NCBI RefSeq assembly: GCF_900109545.1
Contig: NZ_FOAP01000003.1
Coordinates: 488,473-552,472, forward strand
DNA: 64,000 bases
Direction of reading: 5' to 3'
Source: Stigmatella aurantiaca
GTDB lineage: Bacteria > Myxococcota > Myxococcia > Myxococcales > Myxococcaceae
Shown here in pieces: positions 34,526-42,391 of the stretch (position 1 is its first letter; each line of letters starts with the position of its first letter). The notes under the pieces are model-generated. The model was given only the letters and a program-made list of their open reading frames with translations, did no database searches and was not told where the DNA came from. The translations under genes and the position numbers were made by a program.

Positions 34526-37225
34526 ATGTCCGCGAACATGAAAACCCGGGGAGTGCTTGCCGCCGCCTCGCTGCTCGTGAGCCTTCCGGTGCTCGCCGAA
34601 GCGCCGCCCCCGCAGCAGGCCGAGGCCCCCGCGGCCACCCCGCAGCTCACCAAGTCTCCCACGCTGGTCCACTCGGTGGAGGCGCGCTATCCGGCGGAGG
34701 CCCAGGCACAGGGGCTCACCGCGGACGTGCGGCTCCTGCTCACCATCGCCGAGGACGGCACCGTGGCCGAGGTGACGCTCGCCGAGCCGGTGGCGCACGG
34801 CTTCGGCGAGGCGGCGCTGGAGGCGGTGCGGCAGTTCCGCTTCACGCCGGCCGAGGTGGACGGGGTGCCCGCCCCGGTGCAGGTCGAGTACGTCTACCAC
34901 TTCACCCTCACCCCCCAGGCTCCCGCCGGGGAGGGCACGGCCCAGCAGGAGGCCCCCGCGGCATCGGCCACGCTCACCGGCCAGCTCATCTCGCGCGGCA
35001 GCCGCTCGCGGGTGGCGGGGGCCACGGTGCGCTGCGGGGATGACCCGGAGGCGCCCGAGGCCACCTCGGACGAGGAGGGCCGCTTCACGCTCCAGGTGAC
35101 ACCGGGGGCGTGCGACGTGCGCGTCATCGCCTCCAACTTCCAGCGCTACCAGACCACCGAGACGCTGAAGCCCAACGAGACGGCGGAGGTGGTCTTCTAC
35201 CTGGTGCCCGCGGGGGGCGCGTTCGAGACGGTGGTGCGCTCCGAGCGGCCGAAGAAGGAAGTGGTCCGCCGCACCGTGTCCCGCGAGGAGGCGCAGAAGA
35301 CGCCGGGGACTTTTGGGGACCCGGTGCGCGTGCTCCAGACGCTGCCGGGCGTGGCGCGGGCGCCCTTCATCGCCGGGGACTTGCTGGTGCGCGGCTCCAA
35401 CCCGGGGCAGACGGCCACGCTGATGGATGGGGTGGGCATCCCCATCCTCTTCCACCTGCTGGGTGGGCCCTCGGTGGTGAACGCCGAGTTCCTGGACACG
35501 CTGGACTTCTACCCGGGTGGCTACGGCAGCCAGTACGGGCGCGCGGTGGGCGGCGTGGTGGACGTCACCACGCGCAAGGGGGCGAGCGACACGCTGCACG
35601 GCTCGGTGAAGGTGGACTTCCTGGACGCGGGCTTCTTCGTGGAGGCCCCGGTGGCGCCCGGCATCAGCGTGGCGGCCTCGGCGCGGCGCTCCTACATCGA
35701 CGCGCTGCTGCCGCTCGTGCTGCCGGAGGAGGAGGGCGAGACGCTCTCCATCGTGCCGCGCTACTGGGACTACCAGCTGCGCGTGGACTTCGGCGCCCGG
35801 AAGCAGGAGGGCCCCGAGCCCGCGGGGGGCCGCAGCACGGGCTCCATCATGGCGTTCGGCTCGGATGATCAGCTCACCCTGGTGTCCTCCGGCGAGAGCC
35901 AGGCGAACGACTTGTCCCTGGGCTCGCACACCCTGTTTCACCGGCTCAAAGGTGACTGGACGTACCGGCGCGGCAACCTCACCTCCATGTTCACGCCCTA
36001 CGTGGGCATCGACAAGTACGACACGGAGATCGGCCGGGCCTACAAGGAGCGGGACACGGTCTACACGCTGGGGGCGCGCGAGACGGTGGCGCTGGAGCTG
36101 TCCTCCACGCTCACCGTGCGCACGGGCGTGGACGTGCTCTTCGAGCGGGGCCACTTCGACATCGAGGCCGAGGCGCCGCCGGGCTTCGAGTACGTGCCGT
36201 TTCCCGGCGCGGCGCCGGAGGCGGAGCGGCTGAAGGAGGTGCTCACGCTGCACGGCTTCGACGGGGCGCTGTTCCTGGAGTCGGACCACAAGGTGGGGGC
36301 CTTCACGCTCACGCCGGGGGTGCGCGCGAACCTCCAGCGCGTGGGCGGCCAGCGCAACCTGGCGTTGGATCCGCGGCTGTGGGCGCGGTACACGGCCAGC
36401 GAGCGCACGGCGCTCAAGGCCTCGGCGGGGCTCTACAGCCAGGCGCCGGAGACGCCCCGGTTCGCCTTCTTGCCGTACGGCAATCCGTCGCTGGGCTACC
36501 AGCGGGCGTTCCAGGCGAGCCTCGGGGTGGAGCAGCGCGTGCGGGACGGGCTCCAGGTGGACCTCACGGGCTTCTTCAACCGCCGCTACGAGAACGTGGT
36601 GTCCCCGGGCCAGGTCCGCACCCTGCCGGATGGCACCCTCATCCAGGAGCGCTTCAGCAACGAGGGGCTCGGCCGGGCGTACGGGCTGGAGCTGATGGTG
36701 AAGAAGGAGCGCACGTCCGCGACGGACAAGTGGCACGGCTGGCTCTCGTACACGCTGAGCCGCGCGGAGGACGGCCGCGAGAAGCCGCTGCCCATCATCG
36801 ACGGGGGGCGGGAGGACGCCGCGTATGGGCTGAGCCCGTGGGACCAGACGCACATCCTGACGCTGGTGGCGGGCTATGCGCTGGGCAATGGCTGGGAGCT
36901 GGGCGGGCGCTTCCGCTTCACGCGGGGCCGGCCGGTGACGCCGCTGGCGGGCGGGCCGGACCGCTACGGCTCGGATGGGAACTTCTACCAGCCCACCTAC
37001 GGGCCCTACTTCTCCTCGCGCGCGGCCTCGTTCCAGCAGCTGGACATCCGCGTGGACAAGAGCTGGCGGATGGACCGGTGGACGCTCACGGCGTACCTGG
37101 ACGTGCAGAACCTGGCCAACTCGAAGAACGCCGAGTTCGTCTTCAACGACTACCGGTACCGCGAGGAGTACGAGGTGCCAGGCATTCCGCTGCTCCCCGT
37201 GCTGGGCGTGAAAGGAAGCTTCTGA
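34526..37225 (+). CDS. TonB-domain / TonB-dependent receptor fusion protein
   Basis: An 899-residue outer-membrane protein. A signal peptide (about to residue 28) is followed by a TonB C-terminal-like domain (about 45-135: YPAEAQAQGLTADVRLLL, FRFTPAEVDG, VEYVYHF), a carboxypeptidase-regulatory-like beta-sandwich (150-235), a plug (GDPVRVLQTLPGVARAP, then LLVRGSNPGQTATLMDG) and a beta-barrel to the end. Joining an energy-transducer domain to the receptor is unusual outside myxobacteria. The start is uncertain (ATG 34526 or 34538) because neither has a Shine-Dalgarno sequence. The next gene begins one base after the stop, so a lipoprotein partner is co-expressed. Substrate unknown. Confidence 0.88.
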   Translation: MSANMKTRGVLAAASLLVSLPVLAEAPPPQQAEAPAATPQLTKSPTLVHSVEARYPAEAQAQGLTADVRLLLTIAEDGTVAEVTLAEPVAHGFGEAALEAVRQFRFTPAEVDGVPAPVQVEYVYHFTLTPQAPAGEGTAQQEAPAASATLTGQLISRGSRSRVAGATVRCGDDPEAPEATSDEEGRFTLQVTPGACDVRVIASNFQRYQTTETLKPNETAEVVFYLVPAGGAFETVVRSERPKKEVVRRTVSREEAQKTPGTFGDPVRVLQTLPGVARAPFIAGDLLVRGSNPGQTATLMDGVGIPILFHLLGGPSVVNAEFLDTLDFYPGGYGSQYGRAVGGVVDVTTRKGASDTLHGSVKVDFLDAGFFVEAPVAPGISVAASARRSYIDALLPLVLPEEEGETLSIVPRYWDYQLRVDFGARKQEGPEPAGGRSTGSIMAFGSDDQLTLVSSGESQANDLSLGSHTLFHRLKGDWTYRRGNLTSMFTPYVGIDKYDTEIGRAYKERDTVYTLGARETVALELSSTLTVRTGVDVLFERGHFDIEAEAPPGFEYVPFPGAAPEAERLKEVLTLHGFDGALFLESDHKVGAFTLTPGVRANLQRVGGQRNLALDPRLWARYTASERTALKASAGLYSQAPETPRFAFLPYGNPSLGYQRAFQASLGVEQRVRDGLQVDLTGFFNRRYENVVSPGQVRTLPDGTLIQERFSNEGLGRAYGLELMVKKERTSATDKWHGWLSYTLSRAEDGREKPLPIIDGGREDAAYGLSPWDQTHILTLVAGYALGNGWELGGRFRFTRGRPVTPLAGGPDRYGSDGNFYQPTYGPYFSSRAASFQQLDIRVDKSWRMDRWTLTAYLDVQNLANSKNAEFVFNDYRYREEYEVPGIPLLPVLGVKGSF

Positions 37226-37226
37226 G

Positions 37227-38150
37227 ATGAAGGCCCTGATGCGAAACGCGGCGCTCGTGCTGTGCCTGGGGGCGGTGGGGTGCGTGGACGTGGAGGACAA
37301 GCCCTCGCGGGTGCATGACTTCCGGGTGCTGGGGCTGGCCACGGAGCGGCCGGAGCTGATGGCGCCCACGTGCGAGGATACGCCCGCGGCGCGCGCGGCG
37401 TTCGCCGAGGAGGTGACGTTCCGGGCGCTGCTGGTGGATCCGGTGGGCGAGGGCCGCGCCATCCACTACACGCTGTGGGCGTGCGCGGATCCGGAGGACG
37501 AGACGTGCGAGGAGGCGGCGGACCGGGTGCCGCTGACGGAAGGCAGCACGAACGAGCGGGAGCTGGCGCTGCGGGTGCGGCTGGGGGATTTGACGGTGGC
37601 GGACGGCACGCGGCTGCTGGAGCGGGTGCGGGAGAAGGACCCGTACAAGGGGTTTGGCGGGCTGCGGATGCCGCTGGTGCTGCACGCGCGGGCGGGGGAG
37701 GAGGAGGTGTACGCGCAGAAGCTGATGGTGTTCAACTGCCCGCGGGTGCCGGGCATGGTGGCCAACGTGCTGCCGGTGCTGCCGGGGCTCCTGATGGAGG
37801 AGGCGGCGTGGGCGGCGGACGCGGTGCCGGAGCTGAAGGGCCGGGGGCCGTTCGTGGTGAAGGTGGCGGACCTGGCGGGGCTGCAGGAGGACTATGTGGT
37901 GCCGGGGCTGCGGCAGGAGTCTGTGGCGCTCCGGGAGGCGTGGCGGGTGTCGTGGCACACGACGCTGGGCGAGTTCACGCCGGAGGAGACGGGCGGCATG
38001 GGCCTGGGAGACGCGCCGGGGCGGCACCGCACGGAGTGGGAGCCGCCCGAGGAAGCGGACACCGCGCAGGACGTGCGCTTCTGGGCGGTGGTGAGGGACG
38101 GGCGGGGAGGAGAGTCCTGGGTGAGCCGCCGCGCGCACTGGTCGCCGTGA
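37227..38150 (+). CDS. Putative lipoprotein, receptor partner
   Basis: A 307-residue lipoprotein (lipobox GAVGC, Cys19, followed by VDVED). The mature protein has paired cysteines (CEDT, CADPEDETCEEA) and beta-rich stretches, with no family I recognise. It starts one base after the TonB-receptor stop, so the two are almost certainly translated together. A surface-exposed or periplasmic partner that helps capture the receptor's ligand is a reasonable guess by analogy with SusD-type partners, without sequence similarity to them. Confidence 0.75.
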   Translation: MKALMRNAALVLCLGAVGCVDVEDKPSRVHDFRVLGLATERPELMAPTCEDTPAARAAFAEEVTFRALLVDPVGEGRAIHYTLWACADPEDETCEEAADRVPLTEGSTNERELALRVRLGDLTVADGTRLLERVREKDPYKGFGGLRMPLVLHARAGEEEVYAQKLMVFNCPRVPGMVANVLPVLPGLLMEEAAWAADAVPELKGRGPFVVKVADLAGLQEDYVVPGLRQESVALREAWRVSWHTTLGEFTPEETGGMGLGDAPGRHRTEWEPPEEADTAQDVRFWAVVRDGRGGESWVSRRAHWSP

Positions 38151-38184
38151 GGGGCGGGCGCGGCGGGGACCCGTTCCTCGCCGC

Positions 38185-38427
38185 CTACTCCTCGAGAGGG
38201 TAGAAGCCCTCGGTGCGGACGCGGGTGCCGGCGGCCTCGCGCTCGGCCTTCTTCTTGATGATGGCCTCGGCCAGCTTGTAGGCCCAAGTCACTGCGGCCT
38301 CGTTGGAGGCCTCCTCGGGCGTCTCCTTGCCGGAGCTGATGCGGGCCGAGAGGGCCTGCATGGCGATCCAGTCCATCAGGGTCAGGTCGGGGATCGCCGG
38401 GCTCGCGGTGAACTTCTGCTCGCTCAT
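38185..38427 (-). CDS. Small phage-type hypothetical protein
   Basis: An 80-residue soluble helical protein: MSEQKFTASPAIPDLTLMDW, then IAMQALSARISSG, and a Lys/Glu-rich helix near the end. The MDWIAMQAL pattern and size resemble small uncharacterised prophage proteins often annotated in phage early regions. The 130 bases upstream are clearly less GC-rich than the surroundings, as expected for acquired DNA. No other phage gene is near. Confidence 0.6.
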   Translation of the reverse strand: MSEQKFTASPAIPDLTLMDWIAMQALSARISSGKETPEEASNEAAVTWAYKLAEAIIKKKAEREAAGTRVRTEGFYPLEE

Positions 38428-38559
38428 GGTCTTCTCGTGGTCTTCAGGGGACTCGGATATCAGTTTATCAACCTGCGTTAAGTCCGGGCCCGGTGCAAAT
38501 AATCTGCCCGTTCCGGAGTGAACCGTGCCTGCCGGGGTGTGGGGCAGGGGATTACCCCT

Positions 38560-39735
38560 CTATGGCAAAGGCGTTGTCCCTTCGTTCAGGATGGCGAGGA
38601 AGCTGCGGTAAGCGAAGACGCGGCCTCTCTTGCGTCCGGTCACTTCCTCCACGATGCCGAGACGCTCCAGGTCCGCAAGCGCCGCGTTCACCGTGGGGGC
38701 CGTCAGTCCGGTCCAATCGACGAGCTGGTTCGACGTGAGGTACGGGTGCGTCTGCAACAGCTCGTGCACACGGAGCGCGGAATTGGCTCGCTCGCTGTCC
38801 GCCGTGATGCGCTCCCGGTCGCGCTTGAAGAGCTCGACGATGCGTGTGGCTGCCTCGAACGCCTGGTTCGCCGTCTCCTCAATGCCCTTGAGAAAGAATT
38901 CGAGCCAGGCCTCCCAGGCACCTCGCTCGCGGACCTCCTGAAGCAGCCGGTAGTAATCGGCCCGGTGCGTCTTGAGGTAGAGACTCAGGTAGAGCAACGG
39001 CTTGCGGAGCACATCCTGGACGCAAAGATAGAGCGTCACGAGGAGGCGGCCGATGCGCCCGTTGCCGTCGAGGAACGGGTGGATGCTCTCGAACTGCACG
39101 TGCAGAAGTCCCGCTTTGATGAGGGCGGGCAGCCGGGACTGCTCTTCGTGCAGGAAGCTCTCCAGGGCGCCGAGGCATCCGTCGAGCTCTGTCACGGGGG
39201 GTGGAACGTACAGGGCATTTCCCGGCCGGGTGCCGCCGATCCAGTTCTGCGAACGGCGGAATTCACCCGGATCCTTCGTGCCTCCGCGACCGCTTTGCAG
39301 CAACCGCGCGTGCATCTCGCGGATGAGCCGGAGCGAGAGTGGCAACTCCTTGAGCCGCTCGAGCCCGTACATCATGGCGTCGACGTAGTTGGAGACCTCC
39401 CGGATGTCGTCAATGGGCTGACCCTCCTGCGCCTCGGTCTCGAACCGGAGCAAGTCGGAGAGCGTCGACTGCGTTCCTTCAATCTGCGAGGAGAGCACCG
39501 CCTCCTTGCGCACGTACATGTAAAGGAACAGCTCCTGGCGCGGCAGGAGCATGGTGATTCCATCGAGGCGGCCCAGCGCCCGCTCGGCGAGGCTGAGCCG
39601 GTTCAGCAGCCCCAAGACGTCGATGGGCGGGACGGGAGGCAGAGGCGGCGGGACGAACGCCCGCACAAGCTCCCCAGCGGCGGTGGTCTCCACGAACTGG
39701 CCCATCCGTGAGGGCGCAGATGAGGTGTCAGTCAT
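38560..39735 (-). CDS. Fic-domain AMP-transferase with C-terminal winged helix
   Basis: A 391-residue Fic protein. The catalytic motif HPFLDGNGRIGR (219-230) is complete, so it should transfer AMP from ATP to target proteins. An N-terminal inhibitory helix carries SSQIEG (82-87), which matches [S/T]xxxE[G/N], so the enzyme is of the intramolecularly inhibited class. The C-terminal 70 residues form a winged helix-turn-helix (LTSNQLVDWTGLTAPTVNAA), suggesting DNA binding. A large palindrome lies 24 bases before its ATG, so autoregulation is likely. The stop lies in a less GC-rich island. Confidence 0.93.
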   Translation of the reverse strand: MTDTSSAPSRMGQFVETTAAGELVRAFVPPPLPPVPPIDVLGLLNRLSLAERALGRLDGITMLLPRQELFLYMYVRKEAVLSSQIEGTQSTLSDLLRFETEAQEGQPIDDIREVSNYVDAMMYGLERLKELPLSLRLIREMHARLLQSGRGGTKDPGEFRRSQNWIGGTRPGNALYVPPPVTELDGCLGALESFLHEEQSRLPALIKAGLLHVQFESIHPFLDGNGRIGRLLVTLYLCVQDVLRKPLLYLSLYLKTHRADYYRLLQEVRERGAWEAWLEFFLKGIEETANQAFEAATRIVELFKRDRERITADSERANSALRVHELLQTHPYLTSNQLVDWTGLTAPTVNAALADLERLGIVEEVTGRKRGRVFAYRSFLAILNEGTTPLP

Positions 39736-39758
39736 CCCCTCAGCATTCGAACGGGCGC

Positions 39759-39788
39759 TATTTAAGTCAAAGGGCCTTGGCTTAAATA
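39759..39788. promoter_or_regulatory. 30-bp palindrome in the Fic/kinase divergent promoter region
   Basis: Perfect outer arms TATTTAAG (39759-39766) and CTTAAATA (39781-39788) enclose nearly complementary inner arms (TCAAAGG, CCTTGG). It stands 24 bases from the Fic start. The Fic protein's own winged helix is the obvious candidate ligand. Confidence 0.5.
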
Positions 39789-39813
39789 CCGCTCACCCCA
39801 AGGAAAGCAGCCT

Positions 39814-39854
39814 TTAATAACCCTTTTCCTCAATGATTTCAGTGGGTTAATTAA
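39814..39854. promoter_or_regulatory. AT-rich inverted repeat upstream of the kinase gene
   Basis: TTAATAACCC (39814-39823) and GGGTTAATTAA (39844-39854) are complementary apart from one inserted base. The repeat ends five bases before the GTG of the kinase gene at 39860. It may be an operator or may occlude the translation start; there is no clear Shine-Dalgarno sequence. Confidence 0.35.
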
Positions 39855-39859
39855 GAAGT

Positions 39860-41212
39860 GTGAACCCTGACCATCTTCCTCCCGGAACCCGGATCGGCCC
39901 CTGGCGCGTGGTGAGCCGTGAGGGCCAGGGCTCCTATGGCGCCGTCTACAAAGTCGAGCCGGTGTCGGGGCCGCCGGGGGCCATGGCCTTGAAGCTGGCG
40001 CTGCACCACCGGGATCCCCGCTTCGAGCGGGAGGCCGAGCTGCTCTCGCGCATCCGTCACCCTTCCGTGCCCCGGCTGCATGAGCGGGGCGGGTGGGAAA
40101 TGCCGGGCGGGGGCGTGTTCCCGTACCTGGTGATGGAGTGGGTGGAAGGCGTGTCCCTGTACGAGTGGGCCACTCAGCAGCCGCGCACCTCGCGCGAGGT
40201 GCTGCGGGTGCTGGCCCAGGTGGCCCGGGCGCTGGAGGCCACGCACGCGGAGGAGGGGGTTCACCGGGACGTGAAGGGGGACAACATCCGGGTGCGGACC
40301 GGGGATGGCCGCGCGGTGTTGATGGACTTCGGTTCGTGCAGCTACCGGAGGGCGCCGGTGCTCACCCGTCAGCCCCCACCGCCAGGGACGCCCGAGTACT
40401 ACAGCCCCGAGTCGCTGCGCTTCCAGTGGGAGCACCGCCACCAGCCCACGGCACGCTACGAGGCCCTGCCGGCGGATGACCTGTACGCGCTGGGCATCAC
40501 GGCGTACCGCCTCGTGGCAGGCCGGTATCCGCCTCCGGTGGACCTGAAGGTGACGGAGGAGGGCTTCGAGTTTGTCTCGCCCGGTTGGGTGGAGCCGGAG
40601 ACGGGGGGCTCGTTGGCCCCGGAGTTGGCGGAGCGGATCCGCCAGTTGTTGAGCGATGAGCCGCATGCCCGGGGCCGCACGGCCGAGATGGCGGAGTGGC
40701 TGGAGCAAGCCGAACGGTGTGCTGGACCGCATGCGGATCAGCCCATTGTCTCGAGGACTGGGGAGCCGTCTTTCCCTCCCAAGGCATCCCAGCCCAAATC
40801 ACTGCGGCCGACGTTCCCGTGGAAACGGGCACTTGCCTGGGCAGCTGGCGTCGTTCTGGCCATGAGCGCGGGATGGTGGGGAGGGCGGCTGTCGGTGAGG
40901 CGCACGCCGAGTGAGACCTGGAGAGAGGAAGGGGACAGGGTGGGGCTCGCGGAAGCGGCGCTCCCTCCGGTATGGAATGGAGGGTTGCGGGGCGCTGGCC
41001 AAGCTGGCGTCGGACTCGGGATGCCCAAGAAGCCCTTTCCAGGGCAGCGCCGACCACCGTGCAGGCCTCAGTATGAGAGAGAAATCAACGGAGGGTGCTG
41101 GTCGCCCCCTCGTGATGCTCCTCCACCACCGTGTGGCGACAATGCATTCGATTGGCAGGATGGTTGTTACATTCCTGTCTTAGAACTTCGCCGCCCCTCC
41201 ACCTCGGAGTGA
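39860..41212 (+). CDS. Transmembrane Ser/Thr kinase with Cys-rich tail
   Basis: A 450-residue Hanks-type kinase. The kinase domain spans 12-285: Lys45, HRD (135-137) and DFG (156-158), all intact, with HRDVKGDN as in a common myxobacterial subgroup. After a Pro-rich linker there is one membrane helix (about 325-345) and an outer tail with four cysteines in the order C..NGGCW..PCGD..DGCY, ending the protein. That tail pattern recurs in this kinase subgroup and probably forms a small disulphide-bonded sensor. GTG start. It is divergent from the Fic gene. Confidence 0.9.
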   Translation: MNPDHLPPGTRIGPWRVVSREGQGSYGAVYKVEPVSGPPGAMALKLALHHRDPRFEREAELLSRIRHPSVPRLHERGGWEMPGGGVFPYLVMEWVEGVSLYEWATQQPRTSREVLRVLAQVARALEATHAEEGVHRDVKGDNIRVRTGDGRAVLMDFGSCSYRRAPVLTRQPPPPGTPEYYSPESLRFQWEHRHQPTARYEALPADDLYALGITAYRLVAGRYPPPVDLKVTEEGFEFVSPGWVEPETGGSLAPELAERIRQLLSDEPHARGRTAEMAEWLEQAERCAGPHADQPIVSRTGEPSFPPKASQPKSLRPTFPWKRALAWAAGVVLAMSAGWWGGRLSVRRTPSETWREEGDRVGLAEAALPPVWNGGLRGAGQAGVGLGMPKKPFPGQRRPPCRPQYEREINGGCWSPPRDAPPPPCGDNAFDWQDGCYIPVLELRRPSTSE

Positions 41213-41566
41213 ACCACGTTCACTCTGACTTGGGGGGGCTGATTCAAAAGGAAGCATAAGCTACCAGCCGAGCGAGCAAGCGCTTGACGCTTGTGTATGC
41301 CGGATACGTAATGGTTTACTGATGTGGATGTCGTGGACTGAAGCAGGGGTCCCCTGAGGGAGGAGTCGCACGTCACAAGTGGTTCACGTGGTTGGCTGGC
41401 GCCGTCGTCTTGCTTGCACTCATTGGCATGAAGGCGTTCGGAATCATCATTGCTACTCTCGCCCAGTCGGAGGTCACCATGGGAATCATTAGCAGCGTGT
41501 TCACACAGAAGATCATGTTCGCAGCTCTCATCGAGACGGCATGGTCAATCAGCGTGAACCTCGTGA
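41213..41566. other. Intergenic stretch with a possible promoter and small frame
   Basis: This 354-base gap is less GC-rich than average. It holds a 10-bp palindrome CAAGCGCTTG (near 41268), TTGACG followed by TACGTA about 15 bases later (promoter-like), the palindromic CAGGGGTCCCCTG and a GGGAGGAG that could serve a downstream start. The promoter-like signals point to the small membrane-protein frame listed separately. Confidence 0.3.
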
Positions 41567-41586
41567 CTAATGCGCCCTCTGCTTGA
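41392..41586 (+). CDS. Possible small membrane protein
   Basis: An open frame of 64 residues (TTG at 41392; the frame itself is open from 41323) encodes two hydrophobic segments, AGAVVLLALIGM and a second around SVFTQKIMFAALI. The starting codon is unclear: no ATG or GTG is in frame at the Shine-Dalgarno-like GGGAGGAG (41358-41365). It overlaps the end of the TOPRIM-like gene by 20 bases. It could be a real component beside a defence-type pair, a remnant, or chance. Confidence 0.3.
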   Translation: MAGAVVLLALIGMKAFGIIIATLAQSEVTMGIISSVFTQKIMFAALIETAWSISVNLVTNAPSA

Positions 41587-42385
41587 GTCCACGACAGTGC
41601 GACACGGCTTCCTCATGGCCAAGGGCATTCATGAGTGGGGCGCAGGCACGAAGAGTTTCGACGAACTCATAGAAAGAACGCTCGGCAAGCCAAACCTCTT
41701 CGGCCGGGAACGTCTGAGCGAGCTGTTCATTGTGGTGATCGCTCACGCAGGGCAGTGCATCGTCTTTGGGGCGAAATACTTCTTCTAGGACTCGCCTGTC
41801 TGCCGTCCAGGAATCGATCAGTTTGCCATGTTCTTCTGAAGCATGTGTTTTCTGACAGTGTTCTCGAATCTTGGTCGTCGCTTGGTAGAGCCAAGACTCG
41901 ATGCTGTAACAGGGCGATAAGACCAAGAGGCGCTCAAGCGCGGCTTCGATTTGCTCGGCCGTCCGTTGAGGCGGGGGAGGGCCCGGACGAATCGGAAGGG
42001 GGGCTTCACCGCGCAGAATACGGCGCACGCCTCCTCGGATGATGGACTCGAACTTCTTGCGATTCTCGCTCGTGTGGCGTTCGGACCACACGCGGTCTGT
42101 ATCAAAGTGGAAGATGACGAAGCCTGGTTCCAGTAACCGTGCCGCGATGGCGCCAAGCAGGATGGGGACTTCCCGGGGAGGAGGCTGCTCCTTCCATTGG
42201 GTGGCACGAACGGCTTGCCGGGCCCGGTCATTTTCGGGCAGGGGCTCAATTTGAATCCTCCTGGGATTCAAGTCGACGCCTTGCACCAAGACCTTAAGAG
42301 CCTCTTTTAGAAGCTTATGGACTGTTGGCTGCCCTTGCTTTCCAGAGTCCTCGGTCAAGAGCATGATGCGCGCACGGACGGCCAT
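41567..42385 (-). CDS. TOPRIM-like protein, partner of an ABC-type ATPase
   Basis: A 272-residue protein I cannot assign to a named family. The arrangement of acidic residues fits a TOPRIM-type metal site: LLTEDSG with Glu12 at the end of the first strand, FHFDTDRVW with Asp95 and Asp97 at the end of a later strand, and CYSIESWLY with Glu163. Such proteins (as in PARIS, AbiL or split OLD systems) act as nucleases controlled by a neighbouring ATPase. It begins 6 bases after the ATPase stop, so they form one operon. Base composition is less GC-rich than the core genes. Confidence 0.55.
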   Translation of the reverse strand: MAVRARIMLLTEDSGKQGQPTVHKLLKEALKVLVQGVDLNPRRIQIEPLPENDRARQAVRATQWKEQPPPREVPILLGAIAARLLEPGFVIFHFDTDRVWSERHTSENRKKFESIIRGGVRRILRGEAPLPIRPGPPPPQRTAEQIEAALERLLVLSPCYSIESWLYQATTKIREHCQKTHASEEHGKLIDSWTADRRVLEEVFRPKDDALPCVSDHHNEQLAQTFPAEEVWLAERSFYEFVETLRACAPLMNALGHEEAVSHCRGLKQRAH

Positions 42386-42391
42386 GGCAAG

